Assembly: GCA_964611345.1 (NCBI GenBank)
Contig: CAZSYU010000012.1
Location: 1-64,000, forward strand
Direction of reading: 5' to 3'
DNA from: JALZVT01 sp964611345
GTDB taxonomy: Bacteria; Pseudomonadota; Gammaproteobacteria; Pseudomonadales; Azotimanducaceae
DNA length: 64,000 nucleotides
Shown: piece by piece, positions 26,950 to 35,257 of the stretch
How positions within the stretch are numbered: the first letter of the stretch is position 1
Layout: each line of letters starts with the position of its first letter
Position numbers and translations under genes: made by a program
The notes under the pieces: model-generated
The model's database searches: none
What the model was told of the DNA's origin: nothing
What the model saw: only the letters and a program-made list of their open reading frames with translations

Positions 26950-27190
26950 GCACCGCTAGTAGAAAAAAGCACCGCTAGTAGAAAAAAGCACCGCTAGTAG
27001 AAAAAAGCACCGCTANNNNNNNNNNNNNNNNNNNNNNNNNNNNNNNNNNNNNNNNNNNNNNNNNNNNNNNNNNNNNNNNNNNNNNNNNNNNNNNNNNNNN
27101 NNNNNNNNNNNNNNNAGAAAAAAGCACCGCTAGTAGAAAAAAGCACCGCTAGTAGAAAAAAGCACCGCTAGTAGAAAAAAGCACCGCTAT
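26950..27190. repeat. 19-bp tandem repeat containing a 100-N gap
   Basis: A perfect 19-bp unit (GCACCGCTAGTAGAAAAAA) recurs at 26950, 26969, 26988, 27007 and again at 27124, 27143, 27162, 27181, with 100 Ns at 27016-27115 between. The gap length is a placeholder, so true copy number is unknown. The array lies between two convergent genes; its last part contains the stop of the Rieske gene (27187-27189) and its first copies follow directly on the stop of the RhlA-like gene. No spacers occur, so it is not a CRISPR array. Confidence 0.95.
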
Positions 27191-28329
27191 AATTTGGCCA
27201 GTCCGTCGGTCAGCGTTTTGTGGAAGTGCGCGATGCCAGTTTCAAACTTGCCGTAAGTGAAATACTCGTTCGCGCCGCTGGCAAGACCCCGTTGAATGGA
27301 ATCCACCATCGCCTGGTCTTCTTTTAATCCTTGCTCGGCCACAAACGACGCATCCTTCCGGGCCTTTTCAAGGTTTGCAGTGCCGGCGCCTGTACCGCGG
27401 TTGGTCAGCATGTAGGTCACAAAGCGTGTGCGCATTTGCGTGATAGGTTCGGCAATTGCTATCGATGTGTGATTCGACAGCACGGCCACTGTCACGTTGG
27501 GAAAGAGCTGATAGGTGTAGGTCACCATACCGTCGATGCAACGTTCTTCTGCAGGTACCGCTCGTAGCTTTTCGATACGCCGAAATGGAAAGGTAACGCG
27601 GGAGTTGGCACCAAACAACTCAACCAGTGTGAGGTTATCGTAGCCATAAGGGTAGAAGGTCTCGGGATGAGTGGGCTTGATGTGGTAGCCCTCAAGGGTG
27701 GCTTCGGCATTGAGCTTCCAGTTCGTCTCCAGCACTTTGTCGGTGCTGTTAAACAGCACCTGGTCAGACGTTAGGAGCTGGGGAATCTTCGCCAGACCGT
27801 CGAGGGCCCCGCGGCCGATCGGTTTTTCCTGAGTGATAAAGATGAGACCGTGCTGCTCTTCTGCGTTTACCTCTACCAGGCCGAACTCTGTTTTATCCAC
27901 CTGGGGGAAGCCCTTGTCATGGGGGATGTACTCCAGGCGGCCATCAAGTCGATAGGTCCAGGCGTGGTAAGGACAGGTGAACACTTTTGCGCACGCATCG
28001 CCGGTAAGCGAGGGCTGCGCGACTTGCACGCCGCGATGGCGACAGGCGTTACGAAAAGCACGCACCACACCATCCTCACCTCTGACGGCGACCAGCGGCG
28101 TGCCTGCGGCTGTGCGGGCAACGTAGGAGCCCTTGTCAGGCAGAGCGGCCGAGGGACAGAAGACGGTGGGCACTCTGCGCATGAGTTCCAGTTCGGCCGT
28201 CAGCCGTGCCGGGTCAGAGTAGTTTACTGTCGGTTCGCGCCACAGCGTATCGCTCTCATCGGTGGTGCCCGCATCGATGTGCGCAAAGACCCTCTCGATC
28301 ACCTGGGCATCGGTAAGCAACGTCGCCAT
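27187..28329 (-). CDS. Rieske ring-hydroxylating oxygenase, large subunit
   Basis: A 380-residue oxygenase component. The Rieske [2Fe-2S] cluster site is NACRHRG then CPYHAW (Cys-x-His ... Cys-x2-His). The catalytic mononuclear iron region is NWKLNAEATLEGYHIKPTHP, containing the D/E-x4-H pattern. The enzyme should dihydroxylate or hydroxylate an aromatic or cyclic substrate; no cognate reductase or ferredoxin gene is in this operon. It follows the acyl-CoA dehydrogenase by 6 bp and ends within the 19-bp repeat array. The extreme C-terminus is therefore next to a gap and its last residues could be affected by misassembly. Confidence 0.85.
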   Translation of the reverse strand: MATLLTDAQVIERVFAHIDAGTTDESDTLWREPTVNYSDPARLTAELELMRRVPTVFCPSAALPDKGSYVARTAAGTPLVAVRGEDGVVRAFRNACRHRGVQVAQPSLTGDACAKVFTCPYHAWTYRLDGRLEYIPHDKGFPQVDKTEFGLVEVNAEEQHGLIFITQEKPIGRGALDGLAKIPQLLTSDQVLFNSTDKVLETNWKLNAEATLEGYHIKPTHPETFYPYGYDNLTLVELFGANSRVTFPFRRIEKLRAVPAEERCIDGMVTYTYQLFPNVTVAVLSNHTSIAIAEPITQMRTRFVTYMLTNRGTGAGTANLEKARKDASFVAEQGLKEDQAMVDSIQRGLASGANEYFTYGKFETGIAHFHKTLTDGLAKL

Positions 28330-28335
28330 CGCGCG

Positions 28336-29526
28336 CTAATCCGGCAGGCCGAGCACACGCTTGGCAATGATATTGAGTTGTACTTCGTTGGTGCCGCCAT
28401 AGATCGTCACGGCACGATCGCGTAGCCAGGAGCGGGTGCTCTCCAGTTCCTCGGTGGAGAAGTCTTCGCCCTCCCAGGCCAGACCATTGCTGCCACGCAG
28501 TTGTGACTTTAGCTCGGAGGCGTTTTTGGCCAGGGTTGAACCAACCAGCTTAAATATTGAGGTGGCTGCACCCGGTGCGCCGCTGGACTTGCTCTCCTGG
28601 ACTACACGCGTCGCCGTCAGGGCCAGCGCGCGTTCCTGCATAACGTGCTCAAGCACGGCAGCGCGCGCGGCTGGGTCAGCAATTTTGCCTGCTTCTTCAC
28701 CGCTGTAGTCTTTGGCGATCTTTGCCAGCGGATTTAGAGCAGGCTTAGTTGCCCGTTTCTTCTTTTTGCGGCTGGGTGCACGGGTGGCGCCGGAGCGTTC
28801 GTACTGCAGCAGACGTTTGGCCACACTCCAGCCTTTATTCATCTCGCCAATCAAGTCTTCTTTGCGGGCGATGGCATTGTCGAAGAACGTTTCACAAAAC
28901 GGTGAGGAACCGGAGATGAGCGGTATTGGCTTCACTGTCACGCCCTCCTGGTGCATGTCGAGCAGCAGGAAGCTGATGCCATTGTGTTTGGGGGCGTCTG
29001 GGTCGGTGCGAACCAGCACAAACATCCAGTCGGCGTGGTCGCCGCCGGAGGTCCAGATTTTTTGGCCATTGATAACAAAGTGATCACCTTGCAGTTCTGC
29101 CTTGGTACGCAGGCTGGCGAGATCTGAGCCGGCGCCCGGTTCACTGTAGCCCTGGCACCATTTCACCGAACCATTGGTGATGTTCGGTAAGTGCCGGGCT
29201 TTTTGTTCTGCAGTGCCAAACTCAAGCAACGTCGGCCCAATCATTACCAGTCCCATACCGGTAGCAGGGGGCAGGGCTTTGATGGCCGCCATTTCTTGGG
29301 CGAGCACGCTTGCGTGTTCTGCATCCAGTCCGGCGCCCCCGTACGCAGTGTCCCAGGTGGGGGCGACGTAGCCCCGTGTAACGGCAGCTTGCAGCCATGC
29401 GTTAGCATCATCCGTTGAATAAATCTCATGGGCGTCTTCGAAGTGCAGCGTGCGATTGCGCATGCTCTGCGGAACGTTCGCCTCCAGCCAGTCACGGGTT
29501 TCGGTGCGGAACTCTTCAAGGCTCAT
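28336..29526 (-). CDS. Acyl-CoA dehydrogenase
   Basis: A 396-residue flavoenzyme (no signal peptide) with acyl-CoA dehydrogenase family features: CQGYSEPGAGSDLASL (FAD/substrate loop), KIWTSGG, and IYGGTNEVQLNIIAKRVLG near the C-terminus with the conserved GG(T/S)xExxxxxIA pattern. It carries a Lys/Arg-rich low-complexity stretch (RKKKKRATK) near residue 250 and an Ala/Ser/Lys-rich linker not typical of short-chain enzymes. Second gene of the operon, 19 bp after the selenoprotein candidate, with a GAGGAGAGAG ribosome site. Confidence 0.88.
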   Translation of the reverse strand: MSLEEFRTETRDWLEANVPQSMRNRTLHFEDAHEIYSTDDANAWLQAAVTRGYVAPTWDTAYGGAGLDAEHASVLAQEMAAIKALPPATGMGLVMIGPTLLEFGTAEQKARHLPNITNGSVKWCQGYSEPGAGSDLASLRTKAELQGDHFVINGQKIWTSGGDHADWMFVLVRTDPDAPKHNGISFLLLDMHQEGVTVKPIPLISGSSPFCETFFDNAIARKEDLIGEMNKGWSVAKRLLQYERSGATRAPSRKKKKRATKPALNPLAKIAKDYSGEEAGKIADPAARAAVLEHVMQERALALTATRVVQESKSSGAPGAATSIFKLVGSTLAKNASELKSQLRGSNGLAWEGEDFSTEELESTRSWLRDRAVTIYGGTNEVQLNIIAKRVLGLPD

Positions 29527-29545
29527 TGGTCTCTCTCCTCGGGCT

Positions 29546-30235
29546 TCAGGTGGCTTGATCTGCGCGCTTCCGGTCGCGAACTTCAGTGGCTTTTTCTACC
29601 ATTCGTTGTAGTACTTCATAGGGTTGTGCTCCAGGCACGCCCATACCCAGCACCGCAAAGGTTGGCACACCGGTGACACCATAGTCCTGAGATTTCTCCC
29701 AGTCGGCGTCTATTGCGGCGCTAAATCGACGCTCCACAAGGACTGATCTGGCTGTACCTGCGTCCAGCCCGGTTGCAACGGCAATGGCCACCAGTTCATC
29801 GATGTTGCTGATATCGCGGCCGTCGACAAAGTAAGCGCGATACAGGGCATCGTGCAAGGCATCGCCGTGATCGGTCGTGTCGCCCCACTTGCCCAATTCC
29901 TGGGCCAGCCGGCTGTTGTAGGTGTGGGTACGCTTGCTGTAGGGCAAGTTCTCGGCCGCCATTTCTTCACTCATACGCTGGTGCATGGCGTTGAGATCAA
30001 TCCCGCGCCCAGCAAACATGTCGGAAAGTCTGCGTCCCTCGGCCGGGGTATTGGGATGCAAGGGAAAATGAACCCACTCGATTTTCACGCCGTACTCTTG
30101 TTTCAGTCTGTCAATACGCCCGGTACTGAGATAGCACCAGGGTCAGACGTAGTCTGTGAAAACTTCGATGATCAGTGGAACTTCGGTTTTGGTTTTGTTG
30201 TCTCTGATACCAGAGTCAGGGTCAGATGGGTTCAT
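29546..30235 (-). CDS. DsbA/FrnE-family selenoprotein (in-frame TGA as Sec31)
   Basis: A thioredoxin-fold oxidoreductase of the DsbA/FrnE type. From ATG 30235 the frame gives PLIIEVFTDYV, then TGA at 30145-30143, then PWCYLS, then continues without a stop for 198 codons to 29546. The TGA lies exactly where the first Cys of the FTDYVCPWCYL active site belongs, so selenocysteine (U31, with resolving Cys34) is the best reading; length is 229 residues. No other stop interrupts it. A caller ignoring Sec would start at the GTG 30088 and lose the active site. An AGGA site lies 10 bp before ATG 30235. First gene of an operon with an acyl-CoA dehydrogenase and a Rieske oxygenase. A nonsense mutation or base error is the alternative. 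Confidence 0.85.
30119..30142 (-). promoter_or_regulatory. Candidate SECIS hairpin after the TGA
   Basis: Directly after the TGA the mRNA can fold: CCC pairs with GGG at the base, a bulged U follows, then GGUGCU pairs with AGUACC (one G-U), closing a five-base AUCUC loop. A bulged U in the stem recalls the E. coli fdhF SECIS, but the loop lacks the expected G at its start and is nearer the TGA than usual. A second possible stem further on (CGUAUU at 30118-30113 with AGUACG at 30096-30091, loop starting with G) fits the usual distance better. Neither is decisive. Confidence 0.4.
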
Positions 30236-30468
30236 GGCATACAAGTCCTACGGTTCGAAATCACCCAAGGGTAGCAGTCACGGCTGCATGTCAAAAGACC
30301 GCTTGTTCGACACCCCTTTTGTCGTGAGTTGCCAGTCAAAGTGTGTGCTGGTTCGCAGGCTCTGTGGACGTAACAATGAAGGGCAAAAATATAAGATTTG
30401 TTCATAGAGTAGAAGCTGGCTTATTGGTTAGGATGGCGCGCTTGTGAACCCTCATTTTGGAAGCTTTC

Positions 30469-31896
30469 ATGGCGGCTTTGATTTCTGGTGTGAAGAACAC
30501 CGGTGGCTTTACCAGCAGCGTTAACAGCATGTTTGATCGGGCCGCGGCAGCGCTCGATTTTCCACCGGGTTTGATCCATAAAATCCGTGTCTGTAACTCA
30601 ACCTACACGGTGCGTTTTGGGGTTCGGCTGCGCGGTGAGATTCACACCTTTGTTGGCTATCGCGCCGTACATTCAGAGCACATGGAACCAGTAAAGGGTG
30701 GTATTCGATTTTCTGAGCATGTTAATCAGGATGAAGTAGAGGCGCTCGCTGCCTTGATGACTTACAAATGCGCTTTAGTAGCGACACCCTTTGGTGGTTC
30801 GAAGGGGGGGCTGTGCGTAAATCCGAATGATTGGGACGAGCACGAACTCGAGCGCATTACCCGCCGGTTCGCCTATGAGCTGGCCAAGCGTGACCTTATC
30901 AGCCCGTCACAAAACGTCCCTGCGCCTGATATGGGCACGGGTGAACGAGAGATGGCCTGGATTGCCGATGAATATCGTCGCATGAACCCCAGGGACATCG
31001 ACAGCTCCGCCTGTGTCACCGGCAAGCCGGTCGGGAAGGGTGGCATTGCGGGCAGAGTGGAGGCAACCGGCCGCGGTGTTCAGTACGCCCTGCGTTCACT
31101 GTTTCGCTACCCGGAAGATCTCGCGCGAGCTGGCCTTGAGGGCGGTCTTGAAGGTAAGCGCATCATCGTTCAGGGCCTTGGCAACGTGGGTTATCATGCT
31201 GCCAAGTGTCTGGCAGAAGAAGATGGTGCGTTGATTGTTGGCGTTATCGAGCGCGATGGTGCCATTGTGGATGACGCTGGTATCGACTGTGTGGCCCTGC
31301 GCGAGCACATCAATGCCCAAGGTGGCCTGGCGGAGTATCAACCGGGCAGATACGTGAAAGATGGCATGCAGGTGCTAATGAAAGACTGCGACATTCTGGT
31401 GCCTGCTGCTATTGAAGGTGTAATCGATAAACACAATGCGCCGCAGATATCTGCCCGAGTGATTATTGAGGCGGCGAACGGTCCGGTAACGGCCATTGCT
31501 GACGAAATTTTACGTAACAAGGACGTGCTGATTATTCCTGACATGTACGCAAACGCGGGCGGGGTGACGGTGTCCTATTTCGAATGGGTCCGTAATCTCT
31601 CCCACATTCGCTTCGGTCGTATGCAGCGCCGGCAGGAAGAATACAAAGCGAATTTGCTACTCGACGAACTGCAGCGCCAGGGCTTTAACTTTCCGCCGGC
31701 GTTCGAAAGCCAGTTCGCCACCGGATCGGATGAACTTGCGCTTGTGCGCTCAGGTCTTGATGACACCATGCGCGATGCCTACGACCGCATGCGCGAGACC
31801 TGGTGGGAAGACGATAACGTGACGGATTTGCGCATGGCCGCCTACACAGTGGCAATCACCGAAATCGCTAATAGTTATAGTGCGCTCGGACTTTAA
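30469..31896 (+). CDS. Glutamate/amino-acid dehydrogenase (GDH family)
   Basis: A 475-residue NAD(P)-dependent dehydrogenase that reversibly deaminates glutamate (or a related amino acid). EPVKGGIRFS, the catalytic Lys region YKCALVATPFGGSKGG (Lys100 and Lys112) and the Rossmann loop VQGLGNVGYHAAKCL are present; the typical late segment MYANAGGVTVSYFEW is intact. The ATG at 30469 follows GGAAG and is preferred to a TTG 12 bp earlier. Divergent from the selenoprotein operon with about 230 bp between, which must hold both promoters. Glutamate against leucine or phenylalanine specificity cannot be settled by eye, though the length and motifs favour glutamate. Confidence 0.85.
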   Translation: MAALISGVKNTGGFTSSVNSMFDRAAAALDFPPGLIHKIRVCNSTYTVRFGVRLRGEIHTFVGYRAVHSEHMEPVKGGIRFSEHVNQDEVEALAALMTYKCALVATPFGGSKGGLCVNPNDWDEHELERITRRFAYELAKRDLISPSQNVPAPDMGTGEREMAWIADEYRRMNPRDIDSSACVTGKPVGKGGIAGRVEATGRGVQYALRSLFRYPEDLARAGLEGGLEGKRIIVQGLGNVGYHAAKCLAEEDGALIVGVIERDGAIVDDAGIDCVALREHINAQGGLAEYQPGRYVKDGMQVLMKDCDILVPAAIEGVIDKHNAPQISARVIIEAANGPVTAIADEILRNKDVLIIPDMYANAGGVTVSYFEWVRNLSHIRFGRMQRRQEEYKANLLLDELQRQGFNFPPAFESQFATGSDELALVRSGLDDTMRDAYDRMRETWWEDDNVTDLRMAAYTVAITEIANSYSALGL

Positions 31897-31980
31897 GCGC
31901 GGTCTGTAGGACGCTCGCGACCCAGCGTTTAAACTCGTCGTTTGGCCACATGCGCGTCATGCTGATAAGGGTTGCATCAC

Positions 31981-32271
31981 TCATGACTGCTCTTCTTCTG
32001 GGGCTGTTTGTTCCGGGTTTTCTCGATTGAACTTGTGGTAGGTGCGTTCGTTGGCCACCCATAAGAACCAACCCAGCAGATAGCCAAGCGCCATGAACAT
32101 GCAAAACTGCCAAATCGGCAGCCCCTGATCTTCCACCATTAAAAAGACGCGTGGCACAACAATCAGAAGTGCAAACATAACCAACCCAAGGGCTGTGCCG
32201 CGTTTGAGGATAAAAACCATTGGGCCTCTCGCTCGGCTTTTGGTCCAGTAGCTGGTCCACTCGGTATTCAT
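31981..32271 (-). CDS. Small membrane protein, two helices
   Basis: A 96-residue protein with two hydrophobic segments (about residues 27-47 and 52-70) and a charged C-terminal tail. The ATG at 32271 begins a basic N-terminal stretch (RARGP) before the first helix. The pattern of helix, short loop and helix, then KFNRENPEQ, suggests an inner-membrane protein with both ends in the cytoplasm. No family recognised. A possible 38-codon frame downstream (31868-31984) is probably not a gene. Confidence 0.65.
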   Translation of the reverse strand: MNTEWTSYWTKSRARGPMVFILKRGTALGLVMFALLIVVPRVFLMVEDQGLPIWQFCMFMALGYLLGWFLWVANERTYHKFNRENPEQTAPEEEQS

Positions 32272-32361
32272 GGTGATGCACTCATTATGGCGGCTGTTAC
32301 TGTCTGTTGGCGCTGAACCGGTTGAATAGCTGGCACGCTCCGCTGCGGGCCGGCGTTCGCG

Positions 32362-33141
32362 TTAGCGTGCTGTGTAGCCGCCATCCACCGGCATGACTAT
32401 GCCGTTTACAAAGCTTGCCTCGTCGCTGGCAAGAAACGCGGCGGCTGCGGCTATCTCTTCGGGTTGTCCGAGCCTGCCCATGGGATGCAGCGAGACCAGA
32501 AATTCTTCGCCTTCAGGTGTCTCGCGCATTTCGGCGGTCATGGGCGTTTCGATGTAGCCTGGGGATATGGCGTTGACTCTTACACCCATGGCCCCAAAGG
32601 CGATGGCGTACTGTTTGGTGAGCCCAGCCACCCCGTGTTTGGACGCAACATAAGCGCCTGCGCCAGGCGACAGTTCGAGGTTGACCTCGTCTTCTTCCGT
32701 TGGGGGTGCACCCACCAGGCCGACGAGACCGGCGATGGATGAGGTATTGATAATCGCGCCACCGCCTTGATCGGCGAGAAAGGGTGCGCCATGAAAGAGC
32801 GCGTCGGCCACGCCTTTCAAGTTAACACTGATGATGGTATCCCAGTCGATATCGCCGCCACCGACACCTGCGTTATTGAACAGCACCTGCAAGCTCCCGA
32901 ATTCGCTGGCTGTGCTCTCCAGGGCCGCGATGGTGGCACTCTCGCTGGTTACGTCGAGGCCGAGAGAAGCGGCTTTCCCGCCCTCCTGCTGGATCATGGC
33001 CGCCGTGCGTGCCGCGCCCTCATCGTCGAGGTCTGCGCACATGATGGCGCCACCTTCTTCAGCGAACTTCAGTGCGCTCGCCCTGCCGATACCGCTGGCT
33101 GCGCCGGTGACCAGCGCGACCTTGGCTGTGAGTTTTCCCAT
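32362..33141 (-). CDS. Short-chain dehydrogenase
   Basis: A 259-residue NAD(P)-dependent SDR with canonical motifs: TGAASGIG, NNAGVGG, INTSSIAG with catalytic Ser, and YVASK with catalytic Tyr and Lys. The long insertion before YVASK (APPTEEDEVNLELSPGAG) is characteristic of some 3-hydroxysteroid and 2,5-diketo-cyclic-alcohol SDRs, but the substrate is not known. The first residues MGKLTAKVALVTG are typical of 3-oxoacyl-ACP-reductase-like SDRs. Divergent from the next SDR. Confidence 0.85.
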   Translation of the reverse strand: MGKLTAKVALVTGAASGIGRASALKFAEEGGAIMCADLDDEGAARTAAMIQQEGGKAASLGLDVTSESATIAALESTASEFGSLQVLFNNAGVGGGDIDWDTIISVNLKGVADALFHGAPFLADQGGGAIINTSSIAGLVGLVGAPPTEEDEVNLELSPGAGAYVASKHGVAGLTKQYAIAFGAMGVRVNAISPGYIETPMTAEMRETPEGEEFLVSLHPMGRLGQPEEIAAAAAFLASDEASFVNGIVMPVDGGYTAR

Positions 33142-33323
33142 CGGTGTATTCCCCTTATCAAGCGGTTATTAATACCCTAGTCGCAGGGTGCTGGGAAGTA
33201 GGCCGGCGTAAAGCTCTGCACGGCCCATACTATCTTGCTCGATCTTGGGCTATCTTGATGGCATAGAATTAGCACTACTAAAAGCAACCACACAACATAC
33301 AAAGACACACGAAGGGAGCAACC

Positions 33324-33998
33324 ATGGGGAACGTACTTATCACAGGAGCCAATCGCGGTATTGGTCTGGCACTGACACAGCATTATGTCGATGCAGGACA
33401 TCAGGTTATCGCGTGCGTGCGCAATCCAGAGGCGGCAGACGCCCTGAAGCTAGACAATGTCACCGTCGAGCGAATGGAACTGGGTGACCCTGAGTCAATC
33501 GGTGCCGCTGCGAAACGCATCGGTGCGCAACCGATCGATATACTGATCAACAACGCCGGCGCCACCGGTGGGGGCGCGCAATCGCTCGACGATTTTGATA
33601 TCGATGCCTGGCATGACGCCTTGAACGTCAACACCATCGGTCCTCTGATTGTGGCCCGCGAGTTCAAGCACAACCTCGCCGCCAGCGGCAACGGCAAGCT
33701 CATGACCTTGACCAGCCAGCTCGCAGCCTCTACCTGGCCTATGGGTGGCATGTATATTTATGGCTCTACAAAAGCAGGCGTTAGTAGAGCGTTTGTCAGC
33801 CTGTCAATCGATTGGAAAGACGAGCCAATAACGATTGGCTTGATGCATCCAGGCTGGGTACAGACCGACATGGGCGGACCACACGCAGAGATCACCGCCG
33901 ACGAGTCTGCCAGCGGCATCATAAAAGTAATCGATGGCATGACCAAAGCGGACTCGGGTAAGTTCTACAAGTGGAACGGTGAAGAGCACCCATTTTAG
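33324..33998 (+). CDS. Short-chain dehydrogenase (CsgA/sniffer-like)
   Basis: A 224-residue SDR of the short csgA/sniffer-type group. TGANRGIG, NNAGATGGG, LTSQLAAS and YGSTKAG hold the cofactor and catalytic residues (Ser, Tyr, Lys). The C-terminus after PGWVQTDMGG is short, as in carbonyl-reductase-like members acting on small ketones or aldehydes. A strong GGGAGC-type ribosome site precedes ATG 33324. First of a plus-strand group with the MDR, nitronate monooxygenase and LLM genes. Confidence 0.82.
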   Translation: MGNVLITGANRGIGLALTQHYVDAGHQVIACVRNPEAADALKLDNVTVERMELGDPESIGAAAKRIGAQPIDILINNAGATGGGAQSLDDFDIDAWHDALNVNTIGPLIVAREFKHNLAASGNGKLMTLTSQLAASTWPMGGMYIYGSTKAGVSRAFVSLSIDWKDEPITIGLMHPGWVQTDMGGPHAEITADESASGIIKVIDGMTKADSGKFYKWNGEEHPF

Positions 33999-34083
33999 GC
34001 GCCGAGCCAACTGCATCAAATTTCAGCCCCGTGCACTCTTACCCCTAGCACTCTTCGATGAACAATAACTTCTAGGATTATTC

Positions 34084-35214
34084 ATGCCACAACAAAAACA
34101 ACTTCGTTCTACCGTAACCAGTGAGGGCCAGCTCGTGCTCGATCTGGTCGACATTGACATTCCGGAGCCCAAGTCTGAAGAGGTGGTCGTTCGGGTCGAA
34201 GCCGCGCCGATAAACCCATCTGACCTTGGCCTTTTGTTTGGCATGGCCGATATGGGAACAGCGAAGGCGAGCGGCACTGCTGCCGCGCCGGTAATTACTG
34301 CGGATGTTGCTCCCGGTATTCTCAAGGGCTTAAAGCCGCGTCTCGATCAATCGATGCCGGTTGGCAACGAGGGTGGGGGCGTGGTGGTTGCGGCGGGTGA
34401 CTCAGAGCTTGCGCAATCGCTGCTCGGCAAAACAGTGGGTATTCTGGGCGGGGCAACTTACACCCAGTTTCGTGCGCTCAAGGCCAAGCAATGTCTGGTG
34501 ATGCCCGAAGGGACAACTCCGGCCGAGGCCGCATCTTGCTTTGTAAACCCGCTAACAGCGCTGGGCATGACGGAGACCATGAAGGCCGAAGGGCATACGG
34601 CGTTGGTGCACACTGCAGCGGCCTCGAACCTTGGCCAAATGTTGAACAAGATATGTATCGCAGACGGCATTCAATTGGTGAACGTTGTCCGCAAGCAGGA
34701 ACAGGTAGATGTGCTCAAAGCCATTGGTGCGACACATGTGTGCAACAGCAGCGACGCTGACTTCATGGCACAACTAACAGATGCGCTGGTGGCTACCGGT
34801 GCGACCATCGCGTTCGATGCGACCGGTGGTGGCCCCCTGGCTGGGCAGATTCTCACCGCGATGGAGCGTGCCGCCAACATGACGGCCAAAGAGTACAGTC
34901 GTTACGGTTCCGATACGTTTAAGCAGGTTTATATCTACGGTGGTCTGGATCGCAGGCCTACCGAGTTTAATCGCAACTTCGGTTTGTCCTGGAGTATTGG
35001 TGGTTGGCTACTAACGCCCTTCCTGGCCAAGATTGGCTTCGAAGCGGCAGAGGCCTTGCGCCAACGCGTGGCCAATGAAATCAAGACCACCTTCGCGAGC
35101 AGCTATACGGCAGAAGTGTCACTGGCGCAAGCGCTCACCATCGATGCGATTAACACCTATGGTAAGCAGGCGACGGGTGAAAAGTATCTGATTAATCCCA
35201 ACAAGGATGTTTAA
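34084..35214 (+). CDS. Zinc-less medium-chain dehydrogenase (quinone-oxidoreductase-like)
   Basis: A 376-residue MDR-superfamily protein. It has EAAPINPSDLG in the N-terminal GroES-like part, VGNEGGGVVVAAGD, and a Rossmann domain with HTAAASNLGQML as its glycine-poor loop. The structural-zinc Cys cluster and catalytic zinc ligands are missing, placing it with NADPH:quinone reductase-like proteins. A roughly 20-residue insertion after residue 60 (TAAAPVITADVAPGI) is unusual and not explained. 85 bp behind the SDR and 43 bp before the nitronate monooxygenase. Confidence 0.75.
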   Translation: MPQQKQLRSTVTSEGQLVLDLVDIDIPEPKSEEVVVRVEAAPINPSDLGLLFGMADMGTAKASGTAAAPVITADVAPGILKGLKPRLDQSMPVGNEGGGVVVAAGDSELAQSLLGKTVGILGGATYTQFRALKAKQCLVMPEGTTPAEAASCFVNPLTALGMTETMKAEGHTALVHTAAASNLGQMLNKICIADGIQLVNVVRKQEQVDVLKAIGATHVCNSSDADFMAQLTDALVATGATIAFDATGGGPLAGQILTAMERAANMTAKEYSRYGSDTFKQVYIYGGLDRRPTEFNRNFGLSWSIGGWLLTPFLAKIGFEAAEALRQRVANEIKTTFASSYTAEVSLAQALTIDAINTYGKQATGEKYLINPNKDV

Positions 35215-35257
35215 ACGAATTTACAGGGCGTTAACTGGAACGCGTTAAGGAGGGGGT

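Noticed and set aside
26950..27190. CRISPR-like array
   Set aside because: The units follow each other directly without spacers.
29546..30088. Gene starting at GTG 30088 without the active site
   Set aside because: It begins after the PWC motif, within a conserved DsbA domain, and would lack strand 1 and the catalytic Cys; the upstream frame shows clear homology through the TGA.
30143..30145. TGA as an ordinary stop giving a pseudogene
   Set aside because: Position exactly at the first Cys of CPWC and long intact frame on both sides make a chance nonsense mutation much less likely than Sec.
31868..31984. 38-codon reading frame after the small membrane protein
   Set aside because: It overlaps the end of the glutamate dehydrogenase gene on the other strand, has no recognisable features and only an ATGA overlap as support.
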